64,000 nucleotides of DNA, taken from assembly GCF_007748115.1 (NCBI RefSeq), contig NZ_CP036289.1:1984001-2048000 (forward strand). Reading direction: 5' to 3'. The notes under the pieces are model-generated. The model was not told where the DNA came from. It did no database searches and saw nothing but the letters and a program-made list of their open reading frames with translations. The DNA comes from Bremerella volcania. Lineage in GTDB: Bacteria; Planctomycetota; Planctomycetia; Pirellulales; Pirellulaceae. Shown in pieces: positions 53,212 to 62,711 of the stretch. The stretch's first letter is position 1. Each line of letters begins with the position of its first letter. The position numbers were made by a program, and so were the translations under genes.

Positions 53212-55487
53212 CTCTGGGCTATCTCACTCGGGCTGCGCTTCTGGACGGGATAAATGATTCGCACGTACGACCACGATTGGGCCTGGTCGTTGTCGACCGA
53301 TTGGCCGTCAACTTGGATCTTGCTGGGCGGGCTTTTCACCTTGCCAACCAAAACGGCTCGATCTCCGGCGATGTGCGAAGAGAGATCCACGTAGCTTTGA
53401 AATCGATTGGTAAGACTGGAATAACTGCGACCACCGGCGGCACTATGGAACATGGTGACTTCCATGATGCGCTGAACGTCGGTGCTTTGCCGGTCCCACA
53501 GTTCACCCCCATCGGTCGACTCTTGAACGCGGCGACGCTTGAGGACTTTCTCGGTGTTCTGGGCCGATTGACCGGGCACGATGCGGGCCGTTCCCCTGGC
53601 CGGCAGCTTGGCCACAAAGTAAGCCCAGCGGCCATGGAAGACGTAGCAGTCGGTCAGTTCCATATCGGTCGGATTGGTCAGCAGGCCTTCGATCAGTTGG
53701 CTCTCGCGTTCGCTGAGTGGTTCGTACTCGGTTTCATTCAGCGAACCCCAGCCGCGCCCCATAAGCGTTTTGGACGACCAGATCTGGATCGGTAGTTCTT
53801 GCAGCGATGCCTGGGTGGTTTCGCCGGTTTGTGCGAAGTCGATGTCGTAAGGAGTCGGCACCGTGGAGATCGACTGGCGAGCGCTCATCCCGCCGAGGCC
53901 GGAACCGGCGAGACCTTGCCAGCTGACCAGTTGGTTCCACTTGCTGGAAGGCACGGTGGACGGCTGCAACTCGACTTCATACCGCTTTGATTCGGGGCTG
54001 AATAGATGGAACCAGGTGGTCGAACGGACGAGTTGGCTTTCCAGATCGATGTCAACGACTTCGACGTGATTCATCTTCAGCGACGTCCCCTTCCACCACG
54101 TCGCCAGAAACCAGATGCCGACGCTGGCCAGCAAAATGACCGCGGGGAAGGTGACCCAGGTCCATTCCATTCGCAGGCCTACCTTGCGAAGGAAGAAGTA
54201 ATCGCCGGGGCCGATCAACGCCAGATAAGCAATGATGATGAAACCAATCAAGAAGAACGATACGCTCCGCACGCCTGGGAATTGGTCGAGCGCCATCCGC
54301 AGTTGGCCGGCGATGTCGGTGTAGCCAAAGTGAGCGACGCTGCTGCCGGACTGCATCGAGACCTTCGCCTCGTCGAGCCGGTCGCTGATGCCATCCAACA
54401 GAAGCTTCAGCAGCGGCTCGCGGCCGGGCCAATTGGCAATGGGATTGGCCGATAGATCGAATGCGAAGAACTCGACGACACCAAATCCCTTCGCACTTCG
54501 AATCCACAGTGGAGTCGATGCCTGACGCGATCCTTCCTGCACCACAATGACTCCGGATGGATCTTGTATCACGGCGATCGGCAACGGTTTGTCCACGGGG
54601 CGATCGACGTGGGCAACGGTGTTGATCAACGCTTCCAGTTCGGTGGTGCTGCGAAGTTGTTGAACTTCGCGAAAGGTGCCTGGGCAGAAAGGAGCCAGCG
54701 GCTTGCCGGGGCCGATTAACTGGGCGGCTTGATCGCCGACTGACAGGGTCATCTTGCCACCCAGCTTCAGCCACTTCTCGATGGCCGCGAGTTGCTGCGG
54801 CTGCAGGGCATCGACCATCGCAGGATCGTTCGCGGTCCAAATGACGTGATCGATTCCTTCCAGCAGGTACCACTGGTTGGGCAACTGGCCTGGTTGGTCG
54901 AGGGTGGCGAAGGTGGTCGAATCACTTAGATCGGACGCATAACGATTGAGTGCTTCACCGAGTCCGATGTCGGGACCGATCTGCAGGAACAAACGATTCG
55001 AAGCCGCGACCGGCTTGGCTAACTGAGATATCGGGATTTCGCGAATCGAAGTCTTTTCACGGCCACCCTCTTCGGTGATGAACTTGATCTTCAAGTTAGA
55101 ATCACGCCGGCCGATCTTGACTGGAATATGATAAGTCATGTAGTCGGCAAGGCGGAATGGATCAGGAGCCGTGATCTCCGTTGGTACCCCGTCGCTGTCC
55201 AAAGCGATAATCGATACCTTGGGCTTCGAGTCCAAGAACCCGCCGTCGCTGGACTGAACGTGGAGTCGAACTTCGGTCCAACTCCCCAGCTTGAAATGGC
55301 CGGCGATGCCGAGTTCGACCGACTGAATCTTCACGTCGTGCTCGTTGGCCACCCAATAGCCGGCGACCTCCGGCTTGGTTGCCGATGCATCATCGGACTG
55401 GGCACGTGCCGACGGCGAGATCGCCAATAGGCAACCCACTACCGCAACCAGGCAGAACGAAAAGTAGGTTGGAGTGCAACTCCGCAT
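53208..55487 (-). CDS. Large exported membrane protein coupled to the ABC ATPase
   Basis: 759 residues from the ATG at 55485-55487; a longer start adds 15 residues. Signal peptide (FCLVAVVGCLLAISPSARA). A large extracytoplasmic part with beta-sandwich segments (KLGSWTEVRLHVQSSDGG) and a Rossmann-like domain (HVIWTANDPAMVDALQPQQL, EKWLKLGGKMTLSVGDQA) is followed by two helices around residues 415-485 (SVSFFLIGFIIIAYLALIGP and VTFPAVILLASVGIWFLATW), then a C-terminal ~270-residue domain. The Rossmann-like part and its neighbouring ATPase recall GldG-type gliding or secretion partners. I cannot assign a function. Confidence 0.75.
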   Translation of the reverse strand: MRSCTPTYFSFCLVAVVGCLLAISPSARAQSDDASATKPEVAGYWVANEHDVKIQSVELGIAGHFKLGSWTEVRLHVQSSDGGFLDSKPKVSIIALDSDGVPTEITAPDPFRLADYMTYHIPVKIGRRDSNLKIKFITEEGGREKTSIREIPISQLAKPVAASNRLFLQIGPDIGLGEALNRYASDLSDSTTFATLDQPGQLPNQWYLLEGIDHVIWTANDPAMVDALQPQQLAAIEKWLKLGGKMTLSVGDQAAQLIGPGKPLAPFCPGTFREVQQLRSTTELEALINTVAHVDRPVDKPLPIAVIQDPSGVIVVQEGSRQASTPLWIRSAKGFGVVEFFAFDLSANPIANWPGREPLLKLLLDGISDRLDEAKVSMQSGSSVAHFGYTDIAGQLRMALDQFPGVRSVSFFLIGFIIIAYLALIGPGDYFFLRKVGLRMEWTWVTFPAVILLASVGIWFLATWWKGTSLKMNHVEVVDIDLESQLVRSTTWFHLFSPESKRYEVELQPSTVPSSKWNQLVSWQGLAGSGLGGMSARQSISTVPTPYDIDFAQTGETTQASLQELPIQIWSSKTLMGRGWGSLNETEYEPLSERESQLIEGLLTNPTDMELTDCYVFHGRWAYFVAKLPARGTARIVPGQSAQNTEKVLKRRRVQESTDGGELWDRQSTDVQRIMEVTMFHSAAGGRSYSSLTNRFQSYVDLSSHIAGDRAVLVGKVKSPPSKIQVDGQSVDNDQAQSWSYVRIIYPVQKRSPSEIAQR

Positions 55488-55704
55488 CGTGTTACCAAAA
55501 CAAGCCTGGGCCTGTTCTCTTTGCGTTTTCAAACTAGGGGGTTCAGGCTTGTCAGGCCACTTTCCGCTGCTGGGCTGGCTCTCGTCATTCCAGGGGGAAG
55601 CAAGGGCCTTACAGCAAACTATTCAGGATAATCGGCCCCTGCGACTTGGGCGAGCCAACGCACGCGGCGGGTGGCCGAAATTTGCCGGAAGTTAACACCG
55701 TAGA

Positions 55705-56049
55705 TTACGGTTTTTCGGCATCATCGCAGGTACAAACGAACTTTCCGCAGCCAGGGCAGCCGCTGCCATATTTTTCGTTCAAAGCTTCGGCTAAATCGAT
55801 TCCGGCGACATTCGCGATCGTGGCCAGCCAGGCGATCACGTCGGCGAACTCCTCCTTCCGCTCCTGGTGCGTTCCCCCACGAAGTGCGGAGGAAAGCTCC
55901 CCCACTTCTTCCATGAGCCACATGAACGTTCCTTCGATGCCGCGAGACTCATCCTTTTCGTAGTACATCTCGCGTATCAGCTTCTGCAGCTGGCGGAATC
56001 CAACATCGTCGGAGTTGGTTTGCGGGGGACAGCTATCGGAAGAGGTCAT
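55705..56049 (-). CDS. MazG-like nucleotide pyrophosphohydrolase with Cys-rich tail
   Basis: 114 residues from the ATG at 56047-56049 with GAGAG just upstream (a TTG at 56061 is possible). The core FMWLMEEVGELSSALRGG and EEFADVIAWLATIANVAGID carries the EExxE/ExxD helices that bind Mg2+ in MazG-type enzymes, which hydrolyse nucleoside triphosphates to monophosphates and pyrophosphate. The short C-terminal CPGCGKFVCTC is an extra cysteine cluster, likely a small zinc site. It sits 12 bases after the TPR gene at 56062. Confidence 0.85.
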   Translation of the reverse strand: MTSSDSCPPQTNSDDVGFRQLQKLIREMYYEKDESRGIEGTFMWLMEEVGELSSALRGGTHQERKEEFADVIAWLATIANVAGIDLAEALNEKYGSGCPGCGKFVCTCDDAEKP

Positions 56050-56061
56050 AGGGGCTCTCAA

Positions 56062-58890
56062 TTAGTCGTTGAGGATGGCTTTCGCGGCGGCGTTGTCGGG
56101 ATCGAGGTCGAGTACGCGTTGGGCTACCTTGCGGGCCTTTTCATGATTGCCAGCTTTTTCATAAAGCTCTGCCGCTTCGACCGACCACGATACCGTTTTT
56201 GGTCGTAACTGACCAGCAACCTCGAACTCGCGAGCGGCCAGGTCCCACTTCTTTTGACCGTGGTAGGCCTGGGCCAGTAACGCGTGCGCGTCGGCATCGG
56301 TCACTTGAATGCCGATCACTTCGTACGCCCACCTGGCGGCCTCTTCCCACGACTTTTGCTGGAGGAGAATCTCGGCCATCTTTTTCCGCAACAGCACGTC
56401 GTGATGCTTCTGGGCGGCGATCTGGGGAATGAGTTCGAGCAGTGCGTCGTTGTCTTTTTTCAGCAGATGAATACGCAAGATCGATTCCTGCCAATCAAGT
56501 TGGCCCGGCTCCTCCTCGGCCCCGCGCTGGTACAATTGCAGCGCTTCATCGAAGCGTTTCTGCTTCACGCGCAGGCCGGCCAGCAGTGCCACGGCGTTGC
56601 GTTCAAAGCGAGGGCTCCCGGCCGCGGTCTCGAACTCCGCGATCGCTTCTTCGTTGTCGCCAATGGTGAGGTACAGCCGCCCTTGAACGTAATGGGCCAG
56701 CGGCTGATCTTTGTCGGCGGCGAGCGCCTTCTTGGCATGATCGCGGGCATCGGGAAGTGCCTTGCGTTTGAGATAGATGAATGCCAGTTGGGCCTGGGCA
56801 TCGGCATCCTGAGGATCTTCTTCGACCGTTTGATAAAGCTCGGCGAACGACTGCTCGGCCTCGGTGCTCAGCTTGGTCCCTGCGACTTCTTTCTTCAGGA
56901 ATTCGACGTACTGCTGTTCGAAGTCGGCCTTGTCGATTTGAAACTCGTCTTTCAGGATTTCATCGGTCGTCTGGTAGTTGTGATAGGCGGCCAGCATCTT
57001 GGCGAGCGCGTCTTCGCCGAACTTCTGCTGGATGAACTGCGAGTAGTAATAGGCCTGGCAGTAGGCCATCGTCCAGTCGTCCTGATCGCTGGGGCGAATG
57101 AAACCGTAATTGATGGTGTCGAGATTGAAGACGCGATCCTCGGCCAGCCGACGAGCCAGAAGCGTTTTCCATTCCGGCGGACGCTGCTCACTTTCGTAAC
57201 TGACCGCCAGGGCCTCGGTGAACCAGTGGGGAATGTTGAAGTCGGTCTGCTGCAAGTTCACCACGTGGACGAACTCGTGGCGAATCACGTGAGCCCAGTT
57301 GTAAGGACTCGGCACGGCATCGGGCGAGGCCATGGCAATCATCTTGCCGGCACACGCGCCGACTGTGCCGATATACGGCAGCCCCACCATCCGGGCGCTG
57401 AACCAACCGTGACCGCTAGTGTTCTTGGCCTGGTTGAAGATCTCGATCAGCGATTTGTCTTTGGGAGTGTAGCCGAGCCCTTCGCATACCTTCGGGTAGA
57501 CGTTCTCTTCGAGGAATCGCGACATGTACACGGCAAGCAGGCGATCTTTCGAGGGATCGAAGCGGATGATGAAGTGCTCGGTTTCGATCGTTTCGTACGT
57601 AGCCAAAACGTCGAGCACTTCCAGCGTGTTCTTTACGCGGACGTTGAACGGATCGGCCTCGAACGCTTCGTCGAGAACCACTTTCGCGGTCCCCTCCTCT
57701 CCCATCCGCATCAAGACCATGCCCAGGTCACCGTGAACGCCGATCAATTGCGGCATCTTTTCCCGAGCTTGTTCCAGGTACTTCACCGCATCGGGATACT
57801 TGCGCACGATGTCGCAGCCGTTGCCCAGGGCCGCGTAGAACTCGCCCAGGTTGGGATGGTCCTGTTCAACCTGGGCAAGCAACTCACCCAGACGCGTTGC
57901 TTCGCCCGATTCTCGGTCGATGAGCGCAATTCCGTCTGCCGCCAGCATCGCGGAAGCAAGATACCCTTTCGACGTTTGATCGTTCGGGTTGAGCTTAACG
58001 ACTTCACTGAGGATCTCAATGGCTTGCTCCGGCCGGAAGTCGGTCAGCTTGGCTTTTCCTTGGACCTGTTTCGCTGGGATGTGCTGTGGGTTGATGCCTA
58101 GCGCCAATTCAGCCGTCCGCAGCGCGGCATCGACGTCGTAACCAGTCAGTTCGACTGCCCCTTTTTCGGCATAGACGTCAGCGCTGTTCGCATTGATGGC
58201 GAGGGCCTTGTTCAAGTGCTTGGCGGCCTCGGCCATGTTGTACTTCTCGGCGAAGAGCTGCGCCAGCGCGAGTTCCGCTTGCCAGAAGTTGGGGTCTCGC
58301 CGCAGCACGTCCGGATAAAGATCGTTGACCAGGAATTGAAACTGCCCGCTGTTGCGTGTCCAGCGCGCATACTGCGACGCGGCCTGGCCGACATAGTAAA
58401 GATCTTCGGCCGAGTCGAAGTCGTCGTTCTCGTTATAGTAGTCGACGAACCATTCGTACCCCGTTTGCGCTGATTCAAGATCTCCTTGCACGCGAGCGAG
58501 TTCCGCGCGCAGCCAACGGGCGAGCGTTTGCGACTGGTCGAGCGCGAGTGCCCGCTTCACGTCCTCGTTGGCTTTTTCCCAATTGCCTCGCTGGAAGTGC
58601 AATCGTGCCGCTTCGGCTAAGAGTGCGGCCGTGGGCTGGGAGTCTTTCGCAAACGTGGTTATCGCAGCGAGGGCTTCGTCGCGTTTGCCTTGCGATTCGA
58701 GACTACGGGCAAGCAGAATTGCCGTCTGGGCATCGGTGGGCGTTTCGCCAATCTGTTCGACGACTTCGGCGTAGCGTCCTTGCTGCAGATTGGTGCGAAG
58801 TGTCTTCACATCAGCAGCCAGTGCGAAGCTAAAAGTCGACAACACAAACGCATAGGCGAACAGTGCGGTAACGGCGTGGCGGATCGTCAA
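56062..58890 (-). CDS. Exported TPR protein with peptidase MA-like domain
   Basis: 942 residues from a TTG at 58888-58890, which has AGGAG nine bases upstream. Signal peptide to about residue 25. TPR-type helical repeats fill ~25-440, then comes a metallopeptidase-like domain with HVIRHEFVHVVNLQQTDFNI and HWFTEALAVSYESEQRPPEW; the HEFVH box and the following glutamate fit a gluzincin of the peptidase MA family. More TPR repeats run from ~640 to the end. Large TPR proteins of this kind are typical of planctomycetes; the substrate is unknown. A MazG-like gene follows 12 bases after its stop. Confidence 0.85.
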   Translation of the reverse strand: MTIRHAVTALFAYAFVLSTFSFALAADVKTLRTNLQQGRYAEVVEQIGETPTDAQTAILLARSLESQGKRDEALAAITTFAKDSQPTAALLAEAARLHFQRGNWEKANEDVKRALALDQSQTLARWLRAELARVQGDLESAQTGYEWFVDYYNENDDFDSAEDLYYVGQAASQYARWTRNSGQFQFLVNDLYPDVLRRDPNFWQAELALAQLFAEKYNMAEAAKHLNKALAINANSADVYAEKGAVELTGYDVDAALRTAELALGINPQHIPAKQVQGKAKLTDFRPEQAIEILSEVVKLNPNDQTSKGYLASAMLAADGIALIDRESGEATRLGELLAQVEQDHPNLGEFYAALGNGCDIVRKYPDAVKYLEQAREKMPQLIGVHGDLGMVLMRMGEEGTAKVVLDEAFEADPFNVRVKNTLEVLDVLATYETIETEHFIIRFDPSKDRLLAVYMSRFLEENVYPKVCEGLGYTPKDKSLIEIFNQAKNTSGHGWFSARMVGLPYIGTVGACAGKMIAMASPDAVPSPYNWAHVIRHEFVHVVNLQQTDFNIPHWFTEALAVSYESEQRPPEWKTLLARRLAEDRVFNLDTINYGFIRPSDQDDWTMAYCQAYYYSQFIQQKFGEDALAKMLAAYHNYQTTDEILKDEFQIDKADFEQQYVEFLKKEVAGTKLSTEAEQSFAELYQTVEEDPQDADAQAQLAFIYLKRKALPDARDHAKKALAADKDQPLAHYVQGRLYLTIGDNEEAIAEFETAAGSPRFERNAVALLAGLRVKQKRFDEALQLYQRGAEEEPGQLDWQESILRIHLLKKDNDALLELIPQIAAQKHHDVLLRKKMAEILLQQKSWEEAARWAYEVIGIQVTDADAHALLAQAYHGQKKWDLAAREFEVAGQLRPKTVSWSVEAAELYEKAGNHEKARKVAQRVLDLDPDNAAAKAILND

Positions 58891-59020
58891 GCGAATAGGC
58901 TCCTCCCCTCCCCTGCCCTGTGCGGCGAAGAGGGAAAATTTTAGAATGCAGTGTCGACTTTATTCTAGCTGTACGCGTCTTCCAGGGCGAAGGTTTTCGT
59001 CCAGATCACGAGTTTACCCC

Positions 59021-59341
59021 ATGTCTGATTTTCATACCGTTGCAAAAGTTGGTGATATCCCTGAGGGGGAAGGTCAGGCCTTCAACGTCGGGGGACGCAC
59101 GGTTGCCGTATTCAACACGAAAGAAGGCTACCAGGCGATCGACGACTTTTGCCCGCACATGGGGGCGTCGCTGGCTTCTGGGCCACTGGAAGACGGCGTG
59201 GTCGTCTGTCCGTGGCATGCTTGGGGATTTCAGCTGTGCGATGGGGCCTGGCTCGATAATCCGAAGATCAAGGTCGACTGCTTCGAGGTCCGTGTGGTGG
59301 ACGAAGAGATCCAGGTTCGCGTGAATGAAAAGACGAACTAG
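59021..59341 (+). CDS. Rieske [2Fe-2S] protein
   Basis: 106 residues from the ATG at 59021; the longer frame is unsupported. The two Rieske boxes are CPHMG at residues 44-48 and CPWHAW at 63-68 (ligands C44, H46, C63, H66). The domain is the small soluble NirD/ferredoxin type without a membrane anchor, suited to electron transfer in the cytoplasm. Its TAG stop lies in the CTAG that forms the left end of the inverted-repeat element that follows. Confidence 0.93.
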   Translation: MSDFHTVAKVGDIPEGEGQAFNVGGRTVAVFNTKEGYQAIDDFCPHMGASLASGPLEDGVVVCPWHAWGFQLCDGAWLDNPKIKVDCFEVRVVDEEIQVRVNEKTN

Positions 59342-59501
59342 AGCGGTTCCAATTCATCTGTAGCGTCTTTGGCTGGCTGCGGCCGCGCGGGACTTCGTTG
59401 ACCTGCATCGACGAATCAAAAGGACTCGCCTGCTTCGGTCGCCTTGTCCAGCTTGCCTCGCCGACGCCCAGGACGCTACACCTAACTTGGAAACGCTCTA
59501 G
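59338..59501. repeat. Intergenic inverted-repeat element (type C, CTAG ends)
   Basis: Left end CTAGAGCGGTTCCAATTCAT followed by CTGTAGCGTC; the right end, on the minus strand, reads CTAGAGCGTTTCCAAGTTAG followed by GTGTAGCGTC. About 30 bp of terminal inverted repeat with roughly seven mismatches bound a 164-bp non-coding unit. Both ends are CTAG. The left CTAG gives the TAG stop of the Rieske gene, the right CTAG the TAG stop of yebC. Confidence 0.75.
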
Positions 59502-60247
59502 CCGTCGATTTCGGCCATCACTTCATCCGAGATGTTGAAGTTCGCCGAGACTCCTTGGACGTCGTCGTGGTCGTCCAGTGCGGCCATCAGTTTCATGAGC
59601 TTTTTGGCATCATTGCCTTCCACGTCGACATGATCTTTGGGAATCCGCGTGACGCTGGAGTCGTCGACTTCGATACCGGCCTTCTCCAAGGCTTCTTGAA
59701 CGTCGGAGTAAACTTCGGGCTCGCAGGTGACCGTGAAATGTTCTGCTTCCCGCTGGATGTCATCGGCGCCGGCTTCCAGGGTGATCTCCATGAGTTGTTC
59801 TTCGGTCGACTGATCGAGCAGGATGTGGAAGACTCCTTTGCGATCGAAGTTCCAAGCCACGCAGCCGCTGGCCCCCAGGTTGCCCCCGTGGGTGTCGAAT
59901 AGCTTCCGCAGTTCGGGCGCGGTGCGGTTTCGATTGTCGGTCAGCGTGTCGACCAACACCGCAACGCCGCATGGGCCGTACCCTTCGTAGAGGATCTCTT
60001 CGAACGCGTCCCCCTTCGACTCACCGGTTCCCTTCTTGATGGCGCGATCGATCGTGTCATTGGGCATCCGAGCACTTTTGGCAGCGGAAATGGCCAATCG
60101 CAGTCGCGGGTTGGCGGCGGGATCTCCTCCGCCCATCTGGGCAGCGACCGTAAGAGCTTTCGAACACTTGTTCCAGATCTTGCCGCGCTTATTGTCGACG
60201 GCTTCCTTTTTGCGTTTGATGTTGGCCCAGTGGGAATGTCCTGCCAT
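59498..60247 (-). CDS. yebC: YebC/PmpR-family protein
   Basis: 249 residues from the ATG at 60245-60247. It starts MAGHSHWANIKRKKEAVDNK and contains DTIDRAIKKGTG and YEGYGPCGVAVLVDTLTDN, the hallmarks of the family, at its normal length. YebC-type proteins act as transcriptional regulators or, as shown for mitochondrial TACO1 and some bacterial members, as factors helping ribosomes through proline stretches. Its TAG stop is part of the right end of the inverted-repeat element. Confidence 0.95.
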   Translation of the reverse strand: MAGHSHWANIKRKKEAVDNKRGKIWNKCSKALTVAAQMGGGDPAANPRLRLAISAAKSARMPNDTIDRAIKKGTGESKGDAFEEILYEGYGPCGVAVLVDTLTDNRNRTAPELRKLFDTHGGNLGASGCVAWNFDRKGVFHILLDQSTEEQLMEITLEAGADDIQREAEHFTVTCEPEVYSDVQEALEKAGIEVDDSSVTRIPKDHVDVEGNDAKKLMKLMAALDDHDDVQGVSANFNISDEVMAEIDG

Positions 60248-60325
60248 CGTCTCAGATTCTCGTCGGTCTGTGCGTGCCGCCAGTGGGCAACGGGGTGAAT
60301 GGGGAATGTTGTAATGCGGTACCGC

Positions 60326-62566
60326 TTAGGTGTGCGTCTTCAGTTTGGACTCGACCTGCGAGAGAATCTCGGCATCGTCATCGTCTTGTAGGACGTCGCT
60401 GGCTTGCTTCCAACTGGCCAGGGCTTTCTCTTTTTGTCCCAAGGCAAGATAGGCATCCCCCAGGTGATCGAGGACCGTGCCGTCTTTGCTTTCGGCGAGC
60501 TTGGCGGCGTGCTCCAAGGTGGAGACGGCCTGTTCGTACTGACCCAGGCGGTAATAGGCCCAGCCGAGACTATCGAGATAGGCGTAGTTGTCGGGCTCTT
60601 TCGCGACCGCTTTCTGGATCATGGCGAACCCTCGCCCCAGGTTCTTTTCATGGTCGATCCAAAGATAACCGAGGTCGTTCATCGCGCCGGTATCGTCGGG
60701 GAATTCATCGAGCACCTGTTCCAGCCATTCGGTTGCCTGGGGCAGATCGTCCCTTTGTCCGGCAATCGCGGATAACAATCGCTTGGCGTCGCGAATCACC
60801 TGGCGAGTTTGCTGGTTCGCGAAGTCATCGGAGAACTTCTCGAGCAGCGTTTGATACTCCTTCACCGCTTCTTCGGTGCGGCCAGCATGGTAGAGGGTCC
60901 ACGGAATACGACTTCGCAGCAGGGCCGACTCCTCGTCCAGCAGTGCTGCTCGCTTGGCGGTTCGCAATGCGTCGGACGTTTTGCCTTGCATCTCGAGCGT
61001 GGTGGCCAGGTAGAAGTAGAACAGCGAAGTTTGCGACTTCGGCAGACCAAGCTTGATGGCCGTGCGAAAGGCCTGTTCGGCGACCTCTTCCTGCTGGTCT
61101 CGGAACGCTTGTAGTCCGAATTGCATCAGCAGGCGGGCCTCTTCCTGGTTGTCGAGATCAGGGAAAGCGGACTCCGCCCACGACCAGGCAGTCTGGCCTT
61201 GGCTGGCCAGCTGATAGAGCCGAGCAATGCCGATCCGCTCGTTGAGCGAACGTTCCGCCGGAGTGAGCGACTTCAAGTAAGCCGCCAGTTGATCCCACTT
61301 CTTTTGATCGGCGATCAATTTATCGAGTGGCTCGTTGATCGTATCGAGGTTGTAGTTCCCGTCGAGCGACGTTGCCAACAGCGAGACTAGTGCAGGCCAA
61401 TCGGACTTGGCGATGTAGGCCTGGCAGAGGTTATTGAGCGCATCGGCATCGGTCTCTTCTTCGATCAGAGGTGCCGCGACGGCGATGACGTTGTCCCAGT
61501 CTTCTTGCTGGGCGTAGAGACTGGTCAGAAAGTACGCCAGCGGTGCGAAGTCGGGGGACGCATCGTGCAGCTTTCGCAGCCGGTCGATGACTTCCTTTCG
61601 GGCGGCCTCGGGGCTATCGGCCATCTGCTGACGAACCTTCAGCAGCAGTGCGTACGGCTCTTGGCCGGACACGCGATGATCGGCGTCCAGGTACTGGTCG
61701 AGTTTGCCTTGGGCCCCAGCCCAGTCTTTGCGGGCAGCGAGAACTTTGGCCAGGTGTATCAGGTGGACTTCGGGGCTGGGATCGATCTCTTCGGCCTTGG
61801 CGAACATCTTGGCGGCCTTGTCGGGCTGGTCTGCTTCCAGGTAAACATCCCCCAGTTTTTCAAACGTCGAACGAAGCCCGCCACTGGTGAACTGCTCGAC
61901 GACCCCATCGAGTTCAAACTTATCCGGCTCGCCGATCATCTTGGCGACTTCGTTGGCATGACGCGCTGCCATTTTAGGTTCGCCGTGCGATTGATAGGTG
62001 CTGAGCAAACGGAAGTGGATGCCCAGCGCCTGGGTGTGGGCACCTTCTTTTTTAAGCAGCGCGAGCGCGCGTTCGTAAAGTTGAATGGCTCGTTCGGTTT
62101 GGCCATCTTCCAGACAGTACTGAGCGACCCGCTGCAAGGCATCGGCCGTCATCGTCATTTGGTTTTCCGCCAGCAGAATGGCATACCGCGATGCGATTTC
62201 GTTTCGCTGCAGCAGAAAACCAAGTCGCACGATCTCTTGGAGGATGGTGGCCGAGCCGGGGCTTAGGCGGTAAGCGCGTTGATAGGTTTCCAGGGCGCCG
62301 GCTACGTCGCCGCGATGATCTTGCAGGCGGGCCTTGGTCAGCAGCGTCGTCAGTTGAAGACGATTCTCGGCCGATTCGTTACGAGGGGTTTTCTCGATCA
62401 ACGGTTCCGGCAACTGAGAAAACGGAAGTTCATCTTTGCCACGGTTGGAGGCGACAACTTCCTCGGCCGAGGAACTTTCGGCGGCGGCCAGTGACCTTGG
62501 GATGACGCTGCCTAGAACGAGAGCCGCAAACAGCGGCAGCATCCATGAAGATGGACGAAGTATCAT
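60326..62566 (-). CDS. Exported TPR-repeat protein
   Basis: 746 residues from the ATG at 62564-62566, with GAGGG just upstream. Signal peptide to about residue 28 (ending SLAA). The remainder is at least a dozen TPR/Sel1-type helical repeats, such as ALETYQRAYRLSPGSATILQ, KAAKMFAKAEEIDPSPEVHL and DSLGWAYYRLGQYEQAVSTL. No catalytic domain is present. Such proteins act as scaffolds in envelope complexes. It is 78 bases before yebC on the same strand. Confidence 0.85.
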   Translation of the reverse strand: MILRPSSWMLPLFAALVLGSVIPRSLAAAESSSAEEVVASNRGKDELPFSQLPEPLIEKTPRNESAENRLQLTTLLTKARLQDHRGDVAGALETYQRAYRLSPGSATILQEIVRLGFLLQRNEIASRYAILLAENQMTMTADALQRVAQYCLEDGQTERAIQLYERALALLKKEGAHTQALGIHFRLLSTYQSHGEPKMAARHANEVAKMIGEPDKFELDGVVEQFTSGGLRSTFEKLGDVYLEADQPDKAAKMFAKAEEIDPSPEVHLIHLAKVLAARKDWAGAQGKLDQYLDADHRVSGQEPYALLLKVRQQMADSPEAARKEVIDRLRKLHDASPDFAPLAYFLTSLYAQQEDWDNVIAVAAPLIEEETDADALNNLCQAYIAKSDWPALVSLLATSLDGNYNLDTINEPLDKLIADQKKWDQLAAYLKSLTPAERSLNERIGIARLYQLASQGQTAWSWAESAFPDLDNQEEARLLMQFGLQAFRDQQEEVAEQAFRTAIKLGLPKSQTSLFYFYLATTLEMQGKTSDALRTAKRAALLDEESALLRSRIPWTLYHAGRTEEAVKEYQTLLEKFSDDFANQQTRQVIRDAKRLLSAIAGQRDDLPQATEWLEQVLDEFPDDTGAMNDLGYLWIDHEKNLGRGFAMIQKAVAKEPDNYAYLDSLGWAYYRLGQYEQAVSTLEHAAKLAESKDGTVLDHLGDAYLALGQKEKALASWKQASDVLQDDDDAEILSQVESKLKTHT

Positions 62567-62711
62567 AGGACCCTCAACCGGGCGAGGAGTGGATGAATCG
62601 ATTCGGCAGCAGGTTTAGATCTGCTGGGGATCGGTTTGCCATGAATTCTATCCTGGACGGGGGAAATGGTCCAAGATGAAACCTGCCACCTCGTTCGGGT
62701 GAGGAGCAGTT

